Below, in pieces: positions 47,098 to 58,634 of a stretch of 64,000 bases of DNA. A program made the translations under genes and the position numbers. Positions within the stretch are counted from its first letter, which is position 1. Each line of letters begins with the position of its first letter. Below the pieces are notes generated by a model. The model did not search any database, had not been told where the DNA came from, and worked only from the letters and a program-made list of their open reading frames with translations. This stretch comes from Microbulbifer litoralis (lineage in GTDB: Bacteria > Pseudomonadota > Gammaproteobacteria > Pseudomonadales > Cellvibrionaceae): positions 248,001 through 312,000 of the forward strand of contig NZ_JALKCV010000001.1 of assembly GCF_023634065.1 (NCBI RefSeq), read 5' to 3'.

Positions 47098-49518
47098 CTA
47101 CTCCTCCGGATCCAGCCGGTCCAGATCCTGCCGCAACAAATCCGAGTGCTTTTTCCCCAGTAGCTGCAGCCGCCCCCGTACCTGCCCGTTGAAGGACTCC
47201 TCGGGGTAGTCTCCGCGCTCGTCGGCAACGCCCGCCTCCAGACCGGTGAGCAGCGACAGCGCGCTATCGACACGATCCACCGCATGGATCGCAAAGCGGT
47301 TCGAACGCACCGCTTCCACCACGGCGCTTTTCAACATCAGGTGCTGCACATTGGCCGCGGGAATCACTACGCCCTGATCGCCGCTCAGGCCGCGCGCGCG
47401 GCAGAGATCAAAAAAGCCCTCGATCTTTTCGTTGACGCCGCCGATCGCCTGCACCTGCCCCAACTGGTTGACGGAACCGGTGACGGCGAAATTCTGGCGC
47501 AGCGGTACCCGGGCAATAGCGGACAGGAGTGCACAGAGTTCCGCCAGCGAGGCACTGTCGCCATCGATGGGTCCGTAGGATTGCTCGAACACCAGGCTCG
47601 CGGACAGGGAAAGCGGCTCCGAAGGCACATAGCGATTGGCGAGAAAGGCACCCAGGATCAGCACGCCTTTCGAATGCAAGGGGCCGCCCAGCTCCGTCTC
47701 CCGCTCGATATCCACCATCTTGCCACTACCGAGCCGCGCGGTCGCCGTGATGCGCGATGGGCGACCGAAAGCGGTGTCACCGATCGCGGTCACCGCCAGG
47801 CCGTTGATCTGCGCCACCCGCTGGCCGCTGGTTTCGATCATCAGGATGTCGCGCTCCATCGCCTCCTGCACACGCTCCTGCATCTGTCGCTGGCGGTACT
47901 CGCGCTGCTCCACGGCTTTCTGCACATGTTCCCGGCTTACCCATTCGGCGCCTTCGCGGCGACACCAGTAATCCGCCTCGCGCAGCAGGTCGGAGAGCCG
48001 CTCGCCGTGCAGTGACAGCTTCTCCGCATCGCCAGCCGAGCGCGACGCCTGCTCCACCACCCGCGCCACGGCTTTTCTCGACAGCGGCCGCAGTTTTTCC
48101 TCGTGTGCCATGGTGTGGATACGCTGCGCGTAGGCGGCCACACTGTCGCGCTCGCGCGCGATGTCCTCGGCAAAATCCGCGTAGACTTTGAACAGCTGCG
48201 ACGATTCCGGATCGTGCATCTTCAGCAGGTGATAGAGCCAGCGTTCGCCGATCAGCACCACGTTCACGTTCAGTGGGATCGGTTCCGGTTCCAGGGTGAT
48301 GGTGGACAGCATCCCCAGTTGCGATTCCAGTGGCTGTATCTTGATTTCCCGGGAACGCAGGGCCCGCTTCAGGGTCTCCCAGACAAAGGGCGCCATCAAC
48401 AGCCGGCGCGCATCCAGTATCAGGCAGCCGCCGTTGGCCCGGTGCAGGGCTCCGCCCTTGATCAGGCTGAAATTGGTGGTCAGGGCGCCCATCTGCGATT
48501 CGTGCTCGATGCGCCCCAACAGGTTGATATAGGTGGGATTGTCCTCGTAGACCACCGGCGCGCCGTCGGCATCGCCGTTGTCGACGAGCACATTGACGCG
48601 AAAGCGGGTGAACTCCCGCAGGCGGATCAGCTTGCCGACGGAGATGTCCTCCTTCTCGCCCCGTTCGCCGGCAGCGCGGAAATCGTCGGCATTGTCGATC
48701 ACGTCGCGCTTGATATTGTCGATAAAGTGTTGCACCTGTTCGAGCCGCTGGTAGCGCCGGCGCAGCCACTCGATACGCTCGTCCAGGGTCAGGTGCAGGT
48801 ATTCGCGGTTCAGGCGCTTCAGCTTTTTTGCCAGCTCCTCGTGCCAGCGAAGCGCGCGGCCCAGGGTTTTCTTGAGGTCGGCATTGACCTTGTCGATACT
48901 TTCCTTGAGCCGTTCCTGCTCCCCCTCCGGCAGACCGGAGAACTCCTGCGGACTGATAAAGTCTTCCTCTTTCTGCGGCCCGATGGTGTACCCCTGCGGG
49001 GTGCGCACCAGCCCGATATCCAGTTCCGCCGCCCGTTCCGTCAGCTCGGAGAAGGCCGCCTCCTCCCGATCCTCGACTTCCTTTTTCAATTCTTCCCGAC
49101 GCGCGCGATACTCGTCGCTGCGAAAAATATCGGGAATGGCGGTGAGCAGGTGCTCCAGCAGGCTCTCGGTGTCGCGCTGCAACTGGCGCGCGGTACCGGC
49201 GGGCAGTACCAGAGCCCTGGGCCGGTGCTCGGCGTCGAAGTTGTGCACATAGCAGAGATCGTCGGCCGGCTCCCGCCCCCTGGCCCAGGCATCGATACGC
49301 TCGCCGACCAGGTGGTGCTTGCCCAGCCCGACGGAACCGGCGACATAGAGGTTGTAACCCTTGCCGGACAGGTCCAGCGCCAGGTCCAGCGCCTCCAGGG
49401 CTCGCTGCTGGCCGAGGCGGGCGCCCTCCTGGGTATCCGCCGCCGCGGGTTCGGGTTCCAGCCATTCCAGCGGGCAGTGTCGATACAGTTGTTCCGGGGA
49501 CAGGGGATCTAGACTCAT
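47098..49518 (-). CDS. Lon-like ATP-dependent protease (LonB/YcbZ type)
   Basis: The 806-residue protein has an N-terminal ATPase region interrupted by a long coiled-coil insert (about 140-290, rich in Glu/Lys/Arg), a helical AAA lid (about 480-555) and a C-terminal S16 peptidase domain. The catalytic pair is Ser655 (in GPIDGDSASLAE) and Lys698 (in GGVNEKIEGFF). Their 43-residue separation equals that of E. coli Lon Ser679-Lys722. Walker A is degenerate: GSVGLGKHH at about 61-69 has His where Ser or Thr is expected. Membrane segments are absent. Substrates are not known. Confidence 0.9.
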   Translation of the reverse strand: MSLDPLSPEQLYRHCPLEWLEPEPAAADTQEGARLGQQRALEALDLALDLSGKGYNLYVAGSVGLGKHHLVGERIDAWARGREPADDLCYVHNFDAEHRPRALVLPAGTARQLQRDTESLLEHLLTAIPDIFRSDEYRARREELKKEVEDREEAAFSELTERAAELDIGLVRTPQGYTIGPQKEEDFISPQEFSGLPEGEQERLKESIDKVNADLKKTLGRALRWHEELAKKLKRLNREYLHLTLDERIEWLRRRYQRLEQVQHFIDNIKRDVIDNADDFRAAGERGEKEDISVGKLIRLREFTRFRVNVLVDNGDADGAPVVYEDNPTYINLLGRIEHESQMGALTTNFSLIKGGALHRANGGCLILDARRLLMAPFVWETLKRALRSREIKIQPLESQLGMLSTITLEPEPIPLNVNVVLIGERWLYHLLKMHDPESSQLFKVYADFAEDIARERDSVAAYAQRIHTMAHEEKLRPLSRKAVARVVEQASRSAGDAEKLSLHGERLSDLLREADYWCRREGAEWVSREHVQKAVEQREYRQRQMQERVQEAMERDILMIETSGQRVAQINGLAVTAIGDTAFGRPSRITATARLGSGKMVDIERETELGGPLHSKGVLILGAFLANRYVPSEPLSLSASLVFEQSYGPIDGDSASLAELCALLSAIARVPLRQNFAVTGSVNQLGQVQAIGGVNEKIEGFFDLCRARGLSGDQGVVIPAANVQHLMLKSAVVEAVRSNRFAIHAVDRVDSALSLLTGLEAGVADERGDYPEESFNGQVRGRLQLLGKKHSDLLRQDLDRLDPEE

Positions 49519-49562
49519 GCGCAGTCCGGGGTGAAGCCGTTTTCGGTTGCCGGACTTTCAGT

Positions 49563-50390
49563 CTAGTCTCGCGGCCGCACGGCGCGCCGGTAGGCGCCGG
49601 AAGCATCCGCGGAGGCGCCGAAATTCGCCTTATCGAACGCCGGGCTGTCCGGCAATATCAGGTTGAGGCCGCGACTCTCGTCCACCGGCACCGACAGCGC
49701 CGGGCTGCGCAGGTCCAACACATGGCCACCGAGGCGGCGCTCCGCATCGACAAAGTGCATATGGAAGCCACGGCCGGACGTCGCGGCGAGATAGCCGGGC
49801 AGCCGCAGGGCGACGATGGTGCCGACCAGATCCCGGTGTTCGTAGACAGACTGCTGCTTCACCACTTTGTCGATGGGCGGATAGGGCGGTTTCTGCCGCG
49901 GCACACTGCGCAGCTTCAGGTAGTCGAAGCGGCCCTCGATACGCAGGGCATATATCAGGTTCGGGCTCGGCAACTGCTGCTCGATTTCCCGTATCAACTC
50001 ATCGAGGCTGGCCGCCGCCGGCAGCTCCAGGCGACGATCCTCGCGAAAATTCTTAATATAGGCGAAAGGACTTTTTTCGCCCGGCTCCACTCGACGTAGT
50101 TTTCCACCGCGGTGACTCGCGTGATAGACGACACCGTCGACAATAATGATCTCGCCGTCGATGGGGTTGATACCGCCGAGACCAAAGCCCCCGAAGCGCA
50201 GCAGCTCTCGAAACGGTGTCGGTCCTTCGTAGAGTCCCTGCGCCAGCACTGCGGTGGGCGCCAGTTGATAGAGTGCATCGTCGAGCCGGTGGCCCGGGCC
50301 CGCAGTGGGCGCCTCTTCGGCGAGCGTCTGCGGCGACAACAGGGTGGCAGCAATAGCGACCAGGCAATATTTCCGTGAACATTTCAGCAT
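49563..50390 (-). CDS. Exported acetolactate decarboxylase
   Basis: The 275-residue precursor has a signal peptide ending near TLAEE. It then follows the AlsD/BudA pattern: LYQLAPTAVLAQGLYEGPT, FGGFGLGGINPIDGEIIIVDGVVY, RSVPRQKPPYPPIDKVV and GTIVALRLPGYL. The zinc histidines are His210, His212 and His223 (GFHMHF ... LGGHVLD), with the same spacing as His194, His196 and His207 of the Brevibacillus enzyme. The reaction would be 2-acetolactate to acetoin. The C-terminal tail (GASADASGAYRRAV) has no clear match to the conserved acidic residue near the end of known enzymes. It lies 17 bases after the propeller gene, in one operon. No acetolactate synthase is nearby. Confidence 0.85.
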   Translation of the reverse strand: MLKCSRKYCLVAIAATLLSPQTLAEEAPTAGPGHRLDDALYQLAPTAVLAQGLYEGPTPFRELLRFGGFGLGGINPIDGEIIIVDGVVYHASHRGGKLRRVEPGEKSPFAYIKNFREDRRLELPAAASLDELIREIEQQLPSPNLIYALRIEGRFDYLKLRSVPRQKPPYPPIDKVVKQQSVYEHRDLVGTIVALRLPGYLAATSGRGFHMHFVDAERRLGGHVLDLRSPALSVPVDESRGLNLILPDSPAFDKANFGASADASGAYRRAVRPRD

Positions 50391-50407
50391 CAGTTTCTCT
50401 GCCTCTC

Positions 50408-51730
50408 TCAATGGGCGATAGCAATATGGTGTGCCCCGTGCGGCATCGCGATCCGCCCCAGCGGCCGCAAGCCGTCCTCCTCCACCCGAAATAGCTCGAT
50501 ACCGCCGCCCTCGCGGTCGCGGTACTCGAAGACGCTGGCGAGAAAATACTTTCCGGACGGATCGAAGGCGCCCCCTTCCGGCAGGATTCCGGCAAAGGGG
50601 GTGTCGGCGACTTTCTCCAGTCGGCCGGCGTCGGCACGAAAGCGGAACAGGGACACCGAAGCGCGGCGCTGGAAACGGGGACTCTGTTCGGGAAAGGGCG
50701 TGCCGCGTATATTTACCGTGGCGACCAGATGACCGTCGGCGCTGATCGCCAACCCCTCGGCGGACTGCCCCGAGTGCACGGAGTGCAGCAGCCGGTGGCG
50801 GGGTTCCGACGCCTCCGGATCGGCGAGCCGAATCACGCTCAGCCGCGACGGTTTCTCGGGCAGGCGGCCGGCGAGATCAACGGCACCGAAATCGCGCCCC
50901 CAGTCGGAGGTGATGTAGTACCGGCCACCCGGTGTAAAGCGACCGACGAAAGGATCAGTTCCCACCGCTACGGGCTCACCCCAGGGCTGCAGGGAAAATG
51001 TTTCGTCGCTGTTGCGCAAGGAAAGGAAAAGCACCCGATTCCGGGTGTTCAGGTTGACCGCGAGCGAGCGGCCCGACGGGTGCCAGTGGATATTGCTGGC
51101 GTAAATCTCCCGCCCGTCTTCCAGCATCTCACCCAGATCGAATTGCTGCGGGGCGGCAAAGCGGTTGTCGGCGACCGGCACCAAGTGCAGCAGGCTCCTG
51201 CCACCGCTGTTGGAAACCACAGCGACGGTGCGACCGTCCGGACTCAGATCCAGCGCCTCCGGGTAATCCCCCAGGGCGACGCTGTCGGCGATTGTCGCCG
51301 GCGCACCCGGCGGCAGTGCGATCGCAAACAGCCGCCGTCCCGGCGCCAGGTCGGCGATACGGCTCGCCCCGGTTCCGCGGGGCGCCAGTCGCTCGATCAC
51401 AAACGCCGTGCGGCCGCCTGCCGACAGCGTCAGGACTTCCGGCGGTGCCGCAACCGAATTGGAAACCGGCAGCCACTCGCGCCACCAGCGGTCGCCCGAG
51501 CGGCGCAGCAGCAGGAGCCGATCCCGATAGCCGGCGAACAGGGGCGCCAGTTCGCCACTGGCATAGCTGCCGCCGACAAAGTCGCCGTCGGCCACCGCAG
51601 CGATCACTGTCGCGTCCAGCCCGCTCAGGATACTGTCTGGCAACTCGGCGGCAGTGACATTCACCGCGAATGCCGCCAGTAGCAGTCTGAAAAGAATCCG
51701 CTGCACCACCTTCAATTCCGCCTCCCCCAT
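50408..51730 (-). CDS. Exported beta-propeller protein
   Basis: The 440-residue precursor has a signal peptide (RILFRLLLAAFAVNVTAAE). Blade-like repeats follow, such as PEALDLSPDGRTVAVVSNS, SNIHWHPSGRSLAVNLN, GRFTPGGRYYITSDWG, EGLAISADGHLVATVN and GGAFDPSGKYFLASVF. This is the lactonase or YncE-like seven-bladed propeller pattern; no catalytic assignment is possible. The ATG at 51730 has AAGGA five bases upstream. It is directly upstream of the acetolactate decarboxylase gene, so the two exported proteins are probably made together. Confidence 0.82.
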   Translation of the reverse strand: MGEAELKVVQRILFRLLLAAFAVNVTAAELPDSILSGLDATVIAAVADGDFVGGSYASGELAPLFAGYRDRLLLLRRSGDRWWREWLPVSNSVAAPPEVLTLSAGGRTAFVIERLAPRGTGASRIADLAPGRRLFAIALPPGAPATIADSVALGDYPEALDLSPDGRTVAVVSNSGGRSLLHLVPVADNRFAAPQQFDLGEMLEDGREIYASNIHWHPSGRSLAVNLNTRNRVLFLSLRNSDETFSLQPWGEPVAVGTDPFVGRFTPGGRYYITSDWGRDFGAVDLAGRLPEKPSRLSVIRLADPEASEPRHRLLHSVHSGQSAEGLAISADGHLVATVNIRGTPFPEQSPRFQRRASVSLFRFRADAGRLEKVADTPFAGILPEGGAFDPSGKYFLASVFEYRDREGGGIELFRVEEDGLRPLGRIAMPHGAHHIAIAH

Positions 51731-51846
51731 ATTTTCCTTCAGCAATCAACGATTGCTGGCCGAGAAAAGAATCTAGCGGCAGCGGCATCGGGGAAAAAGC
51801 GGGCTGCGATCAAGGGTTTGTTGCCCCCGGTTCACGAATGGTGCAA

Positions 51847-53838
<1,992 letters not shown>

Positions 53839-53927
53839 TATTGCTGCCTGCCGCAGTCAATTGCCTGATAAACTGTTGACTGCCGGGTGGCCGGTCAAGT
53901 TGGTTCAGGACAAGCAAGGTTAAAGGC

Positions 53928-54776
53928 GTGCCGCTGTATCCCCTACTTCGAGAATTCTGGCTGTTCGGCCTCAAACAGGCCTACGCCTGCATGTTCGGTG
54001 GCTTTCTGCTGGTAGTGATGATCATCACCAAGTACTGGTACCCACTGGAAACCCTGCATCGCTACGATTTTATCTTCCTCGCCGCCATCGGTTTTCAACT
54101 GTTTCTACTGTTGTGCAGGTTCGAGACCCTGCGCGAGGCACTGGTGATTGTCGTCTTCCACCTGGTGGCGACCGTCATGGAACTGTTCAAGACCGCCGAC
54201 GCCATCGGCTCCTGGGTGTATCCGGAAGCCTATGTATTTGGCATCGGCAATGTCCCCCTGTTTACCGGCTTTATGTACAGCGCGGTGGGCAGCTATCTCG
54301 CACGGATCTGGCGAATTTTCGAATTCCGCTACAGTGGCTATCCCGACAACCGCTGGGCAATCGCCCTGGTAGCACTGATCTACTTGAACTTCTTCACCCA
54401 TCACTTCATTCCGGACCTGCGCTGGCTACTACTCGGCTGCACACTATTCCTATTCTGGCGAACACAGATTTATTTCAGGGTGGACTCAGTCTATCGGCGA
54501 ATGCCATTGCTGCTTGGCTGGCTCCTGGTAGCACTGTTCATCTGGTTTGCCGAGAATATCGCCACCTTTGTCAATATCTGGATCTATCCCAACCAATCCG
54601 ATACCTGGAGCATGGTACCCATGGCCAAGCTGTCGTCCTGGTACCTGCTGATGTTGTTGAGTTTTGTTTTGGTGTCGTTGGTGCATGGCGCAAAGGCTAC
54701 AACAGAAAGTTCCCTTGAATCTCAGAAAGAAACCAATTCTCTCGACAAACTCACAGGCAGGCATATGCAAAACTGA
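53928..54776 (+). CDS. DUF817-family membrane protein
   Basis: The 282-residue protein has about eight membrane helices and matches DUF817: [68 protein letters not shown], and [19 protein letters not shown]. The family has no known function. The start is GTG at 53928, with AAGG before it. It follows the SDR gene by 89 bases on the same strand. Confidence 0.87.
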   Translation: MPLYPLLREFWLFGLKQAYACMFGGFLLVVMIITKYWYPLETLHRYDFIFLAAIGFQLFLLLCRFETLREALVIVVFHLVATVMELFKTADAIGSWVYPEAYVFGIGNVPLFTGFMYSAVGSYLARIWRIFEFRYSGYPDNRWAIALVALIYLNFFTHHFIPDLRWLLLGCTLFLFWRTQIYFRVDSVYRRMPLLLGWLLVALFIWFAENIATFVNIWIYPNQSDTWSMVPMAKLSSWYLLMLLSFVLVSLVHGAKATTESSLESQKETNSLDKLTGRHMQN

Positions 54777-54818
54777 TCTCTGGTTTGACATGACCTTAAA
54801 GAAATCTGTCTCAATGAA

Positions 54819-56018
54819 TCACCCAAAATCCTGCCGCTCCATCCACGGAATAATCCGCTCGAATGCCCGCTCGATATTCTCGATCGAAGTGGCATAGCTG
54901 AAGCGCAGGGCATTGCGGCAGGATTCGCCGAAGGTGTCGCCGGCGATGGTGCAGACGCCGGTTTCGCGCAGCATGCGCAGGGCGACGTTGTTGCCGTTGA
55001 CGCCTTCCGGCAGTGAGGGAAACAGGTAGAAAGCGCCCTCGGGCATATAGCCTTCCAGGTGCGGGGTCTGCTCCACCAGTTGCACCAGGCGATTGCGGCG
55101 CTGCTTGTAGGTCTCGCGGATGTCGTCGATAAAGGCGCGCGGGCCTTTCAGCGCGGCGACACCGGCCCACTGGCAGGGGGTGTTGGCAACGGTGGTGGTG
55201 AACATGTGGTAGCGGCGCAGTTTGCGGATCGCGCCCTGGCTGGCGATCAGCCAGCCGATACGCATGCCGGCCATGCTGAAGGTCTTGGAAAAGCTGCTGA
55301 TGATCATCACATGGTCGAGGTCCGAGCAGCAGCTGAGTACGCCGGCGTAGTCGCGGTTGTCGTATACCAGGTGGTCGTAGACCTCGTCACTGATCACGTA
55401 GATACCGCGATAGGCCGCCTCCTGCACGATGGTTTCCACGGTTTCCCGCGGGTAGACGGTGCCGGTGGGGTTGCTGGGGGAGTTGAGGACGATCGCGTGG
55501 GTGTTGTTGTCGATCGCATCGATCACATCCTGCGGATCCAGCTGGTGATTGTTTTCCGCGCGCGTGGGGATATAGCGCACGTCGCCGCCGTGCATGCGGA
55601 TCAGCGGTGCGTACAGCATGAAGGACGGGTCCGGTACGATAAACTCCCGGCCCGGCGCGGATACGGCGGTGAGCGCCAGGTAGATGGCCTCGGTGGCACC
55701 GGTGGTCACGAGAATATTTTCCGGTGAGATACTGCGGCCGTAGCGCTCGCTGTTGTACTCGGCCAACGCATCGAGCAACTCCGGCAGGCCGGCGTCCATG
55801 GTGTAACCGGTCTGGCCCGCCTGCAGTGCATCCACACCGGCCTGTATCACGTGTGGCGGCGCCGGTGCGTCCGGCTGACCAATGGACAGGTGGATCACAT
55901 CGTCCATGGTCGCCGCCAGGTTCACCATCTTGCGGATACCGGGCACCGGTATCGTCAACAGCGCCGGGTTCCAGACCGGATCCTCGGACTCATAGAAATC
56001 AAAATCCAGCCGACTCAC
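54819..56018 (-). CDS. Class I/II PLP aminotransferase (aspartate aminotransferase family)
   Basis: The 399-residue protein has the fold-type I pattern: IHLSIGQPDAPAP, TGYTMDAGLPELLDALAEY, TGATEAIYLALTA, VLNSPSNPTGTVY, YVISDEVYDHLVY and the PLP lysine in ISSFSKTFSMAGMRIGW. The start is GTG at 56018, whose GTGA overlaps the amidase stop by four bases, so it is coupled to the amidase gene. Substrate specificity is open; aspartate, aromatic or alanine-type activity are all possible for this subfamily. Confidence 0.9.
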   Translation of the reverse strand: MSRLDFDFYESEDPVWNPALLTIPVPGIRKMVNLAATMDDVIHLSIGQPDAPAPPHVIQAGVDALQAGQTGYTMDAGLPELLDALAEYNSERYGRSISPENILVTTGATEAIYLALTAVSAPGREFIVPDPSFMLYAPLIRMHGGDVRYIPTRAENNHQLDPQDVIDAIDNNTHAIVLNSPSNPTGTVYPRETVETIVQEAAYRGIYVISDEVYDHLVYDNRDYAGVLSCCSDLDHVMIISSFSKTFSMAGMRIGWLIASQGAIRKLRRYHMFTTTVANTPCQWAGVAALKGPRAFIDDIRETYKQRRNRLVQLVEQTPHLEGYMPEGAFYLFPSLPEGVNGNNVALRMLRETGVCTIAGDTFGESCRNALRFSYATSIENIERAFERIIPWMERQDFG

Positions 56019-57457
56019 GCTTTTTCCCCCTCGGTGGCGCCGGTATGGAAGAGCTCCGGGCGCTTGTCCGTCAGCGGTGCGGCCAGCTGGTAGGCCTGGC
56101 CGACGCGCAGTACCGATGCATCGTCGAAGCGCCTGCCCACCAGTTGCAGGCCGATCGGCAGGCCATCGGAGGAAAACCCGCAGGGTACCGACAGCGCCGG
56201 CTGGCCCGTCATGTTGAACGGGTAGGTAAACGGCGTCCACGACGGCCAGCGGGTGCTGGGCCAGTCTTCCGGCACCTCGCGCCCGGCCTTGAAGGCGGTG
56301 ATCGGCAGGGTCGGCGTCAGCAGCAGGTCGTATTTGCGGTGGAAGTTGGCCATGCGCTCGCACAGCGCCGTGCGCTCATTGACCGCCGCCAGGTAGTCCA
56401 GCATCGTCAGCTGCGCCGCCTTTTCCGCCACCCCCACCAGTTGCGGATCCATCAGCGCACGCTGGCGCTTGCCGAGATTGCGCAGCGCATTGGCCGCGCC
56501 GCCGTAGAAAAGGTGGCCGAAGGCCGCCAGCGGATCGTCGAAGCCCGGCGCCACTTCGGTGACCTCCGCACCCAGGCTCTGCAGCAGGTGCGCGGCCTCG
56601 CGCACCGTCTCCTCCACCTCCCGGTCCACATTGACGTAGCCCAGCGTCGCGCTGTAGGCGATGCGCACGCCCTTGAGCAGGTCCTTCGGCTCGCCGGCAA
56701 TGGCTTCCAGGTAATCGATATTGCGCCGCGGAATCGCGTTGGTGTCGCGGAGATCGGCCTCGCTGATCACATTCATCATCAGCGCGCAGTCCGTCACTGT
56801 CCAGGTCATGGGGCCGGCGTGCGCCAGTGTGCCGAAGGGGCTTGCCGGCCAGTGGGGCACTTCGCCGAAGCTGGGCTTCAGGCCCACGTGGCCGCAGAAG
56901 CCGGCCGGGATGCGGATGGAACCGCCGGCGTCGGTGCCCAGCGCCAGCGGCCCCATGCCCAGCGGTACGGCCGCGGCGCTGCCGCCACTGGATCCGCCGG
57001 CGGTTTTCTCGGGGTTCCAGGGATTGCGGGTGACGCCGTCGATGGGGTTGTCGGTGACCCCCTTCCAGCCGAATTCGGGGGTGGTAGTCTTGCCCAGCGG
57101 CACGTAGCCGTTGCGATTCAACGCCGCGACACAGGGTGCCTCCTTGCCCATGGTGGATTCGGGCAGGACTGTCCTGGAGCCTTTCAGCGTGGGCCACATG
57201 GGTGTGAGGAATACGTCCTTGACCGCCACTGGTACGCCATCGAGCTGCCCGCGCGGCTTGCCATCGACATAGCGTTTCTCGGACTCGCGCGCGAATGCCA
57301 GGGTGGTTTCCGCATCCACCAGGCAATAGGCGTTGACGGCCGGATTGCAGCGCTCGATCTGTTTCAGCAGGGCTTCGGTGACTTCAACCGGGGAAAATGA
57401 CTTGTCTTCATACCCTTGCAACAGCTCCATCGCTGTCATGCGGACAAAATCATTCAT
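56015..57457 (-). CDS. Amidase signature family protein
   Basis: The 480-residue protein has the Ser-cisSer-Lys catalytic set of amidase-signature enzymes: Lys80 in VPVAVKD, the glycine/serine-rich GGSSGGSAAAVP and the nucleophile region GTDAGGSIRIPAGFCG. It is a full-length member (450-500 is usual) and most resembles stand-alone amidases rather than GatA, since gatB and gatC are absent. The ATG at 57457 has GAGGA at good spacing; a TTG two codons earlier is in frame. It is upstream of and overlaps the aminotransferase. An amide releasing an amino acid that is then transaminated is a reasonable but unproven pathway. Confidence 0.91.
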   Translation of the reverse strand: MNDFVRMTAMELLQGYEDKSFSPVEVTEALLKQIERCNPAVNAYCLVDAETTLAFARESEKRYVDGKPRGQLDGVPVAVKDVFLTPMWPTLKGSRTVLPESTMGKEAPCVAALNRNGYVPLGKTTTPEFGWKGVTDNPIDGVTRNPWNPEKTAGGSSGGSAAAVPLGMGPLALGTDAGGSIRIPAGFCGHVGLKPSFGEVPHWPASPFGTLAHAGPMTWTVTDCALMMNVISEADLRDTNAIPRRNIDYLEAIAGEPKDLLKGVRIAYSATLGYVNVDREVEETVREAAHLLQSLGAEVTEVAPGFDDPLAAFGHLFYGGAANALRNLGKRQRALMDPQLVGVAEKAAQLTMLDYLAAVNERTALCERMANFHRKYDLLLTPTLPITAFKAGREVPEDWPSTRWPSWTPFTYPFNMTGQPALSVPCGFSSDGLPIGLQLVGRRFDDASVLRVGQAYQLAAPLTDKRPELFHTGATEGEKA

Positions 57458-57690
57458 CGGCAATTCCTCTTCTTCTCAGTTATATGCACCACCTATCGTA
57501 GTACGGAACGGCGCCAAACCCGCGGCATTCCCGTAGACTTGTGCGCCCCGATGCTTTCCCGCCAACGGGGGCAGCAAAGGCGACGCTCACTTTCCCGATC
57601 AACTTGCAACAGGCGTTCCATTTTTTTGTGGCCAGCTTCAGGATCCAGACAGCTTTGGTGCGATAATCTGCAGCCGAAAAACGCAGACGG

Positions 57691-58326
57691 ATGCGAGCAG
57701 TGATTGAGATCCACAAAAAAATAGCGATAGCGGGGCTGGTGATACTGACCGGTGGTTGTGCCAGCATGAGCGAAGAGGAGTGCCTGGTGGCCGACTGGCA
57801 CGCCCTCGGCTTTGAGGACGGCGCCGCCGGGCTGACAGTGGCGCAACTGGGCGAGCGCCGCCAGGCCTGTGCCGAATACGGTGTGCGCCCCGATACCGGC
57901 GCCTACCGCGCCGGCCGCAACGAGGGCCTCCGTCTCTACTGCACCGACCAGCGCGGTTACCGCCTGGGCCGCTCGGGCCGCACCTACAACGGTGTCTGCC
58001 CGGCGGGCCTGGAGCCGCCATTCCTGGCCGCCTACCAGGCCGGGCGCGATATCTATCGGGTGCAGGCCGCGCTGAACGAGGTTTCCGGGGCCATCCACGA
58101 CCGCGAGCAGGAACGCGAACACCTGCTCGACGATATCGCCGCAATGAGCGCGCGCCTGGTCAGCGACGAGGCCACCCGGGACGAGCGCATCGAACTGCTG
58201 GCGGAAGTCGCCCGACTCAAGGACCGCCACAGCGAACTGGGTATGCAGATCGAGGATCTCGAGTACGAACTGGCGCTGCGCGAGGCGGAATACCAGGAAG
58301 TGCAGGCACTGTCGCCCTACCGGTAG
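57691..58326 (+). CDS. DUF2799 lipoprotein
   Basis: The 211-residue precursor has a lipoprotein signal (GLVILTGGC, lipidated Cys near residue 23) and the DUF2799 pattern: EECLVADWHALGFEDGAAG, ACAEYGVRPDTGAYRAGRNEGLRLYC, and GRTYNGVCPAGLEPPFLAAYQAG. A long charged coiled-coil C-terminus follows (about 135-205). The function is unknown; it is probably periplasmic or outer-membrane anchored. The 7-bp tandem repeat begins at the base right after its TAG stop. Confidence 0.85.
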   Translation: MRAVIEIHKKIAIAGLVILTGGCASMSEEECLVADWHALGFEDGAAGLTVAQLGERRQACAEYGVRPDTGAYRAGRNEGLRLYCTDQRGYRLGRSGRTYNGVCPAGLEPPFLAAYQAGRDIYRVQAALNEVSGAIHDREQEREHLLDDIAAMSARLVSDEATRDERIELLAEVARLKDRHSELGMQIEDLEYELALREAEYQEVQALSPYR

Positions 58327-58410
58327 GGGACTCGGGACTCGAGACTCGAGACTCGAGACTCGAGACTCGGGACTCGGGACTCGGGACTCGGGACTCGGGA
58401 CTCGGGACCC
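58327..58410. repeat. 7-bp tandem repeat, 12 copies with internal variants
   Basis: Two copies of GGGACTC are followed by four of GAGACTC, five of GGGACTC and a last GGGACCC. It begins immediately after the stop codon of the DUF2799 gene. The unit is the same as at 32834-32938 and 462-489. The block of identical variants suggests that internal units were copied after one mutated. Confidence 0.95.
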
Positions 58411-58448
58411 TCAGAAATGTAGGAGCAGCCGGTAGTCGCGATCAAGCG

Positions 58449-58542
58449 CGTAGCCCGGATGGAGGTGCGCAGCGTCGGAATCCGGGATTGCAGTGCCGGG
58501 GCGCCCCGGTCCCGGATTCCGCTGCGCTCCATCCGGGCTACG
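58449..58542. repeat. GTAGCCCGGAT inverted-repeat element
   Basis: The left arm starts CGTAGCCCGGATGGA (58449) and runs to GGAATCCGGGA (about 58486). The right arm at 58510-58542 is TCCCGGATTCCGCTGCGCTCCATCCGGGCTACG, its inverse apart from a few extra bases in the left arm. The stem is about 33 pairs. Together with the array at 58327-58410 it fills the 308-base gap; nothing else is seen there. A degraded copy is at 59104-59143. Confidence 0.85.
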
Positions 58543-58634
58543 ATTGCGCGAAACGGAATACCAGCAGGTGCAGGTGCTTTCAGTTTTTCAAGCTCGACAA
58601 ACCCGAGCACACTGGCAATGGATTCCCGTCACAT

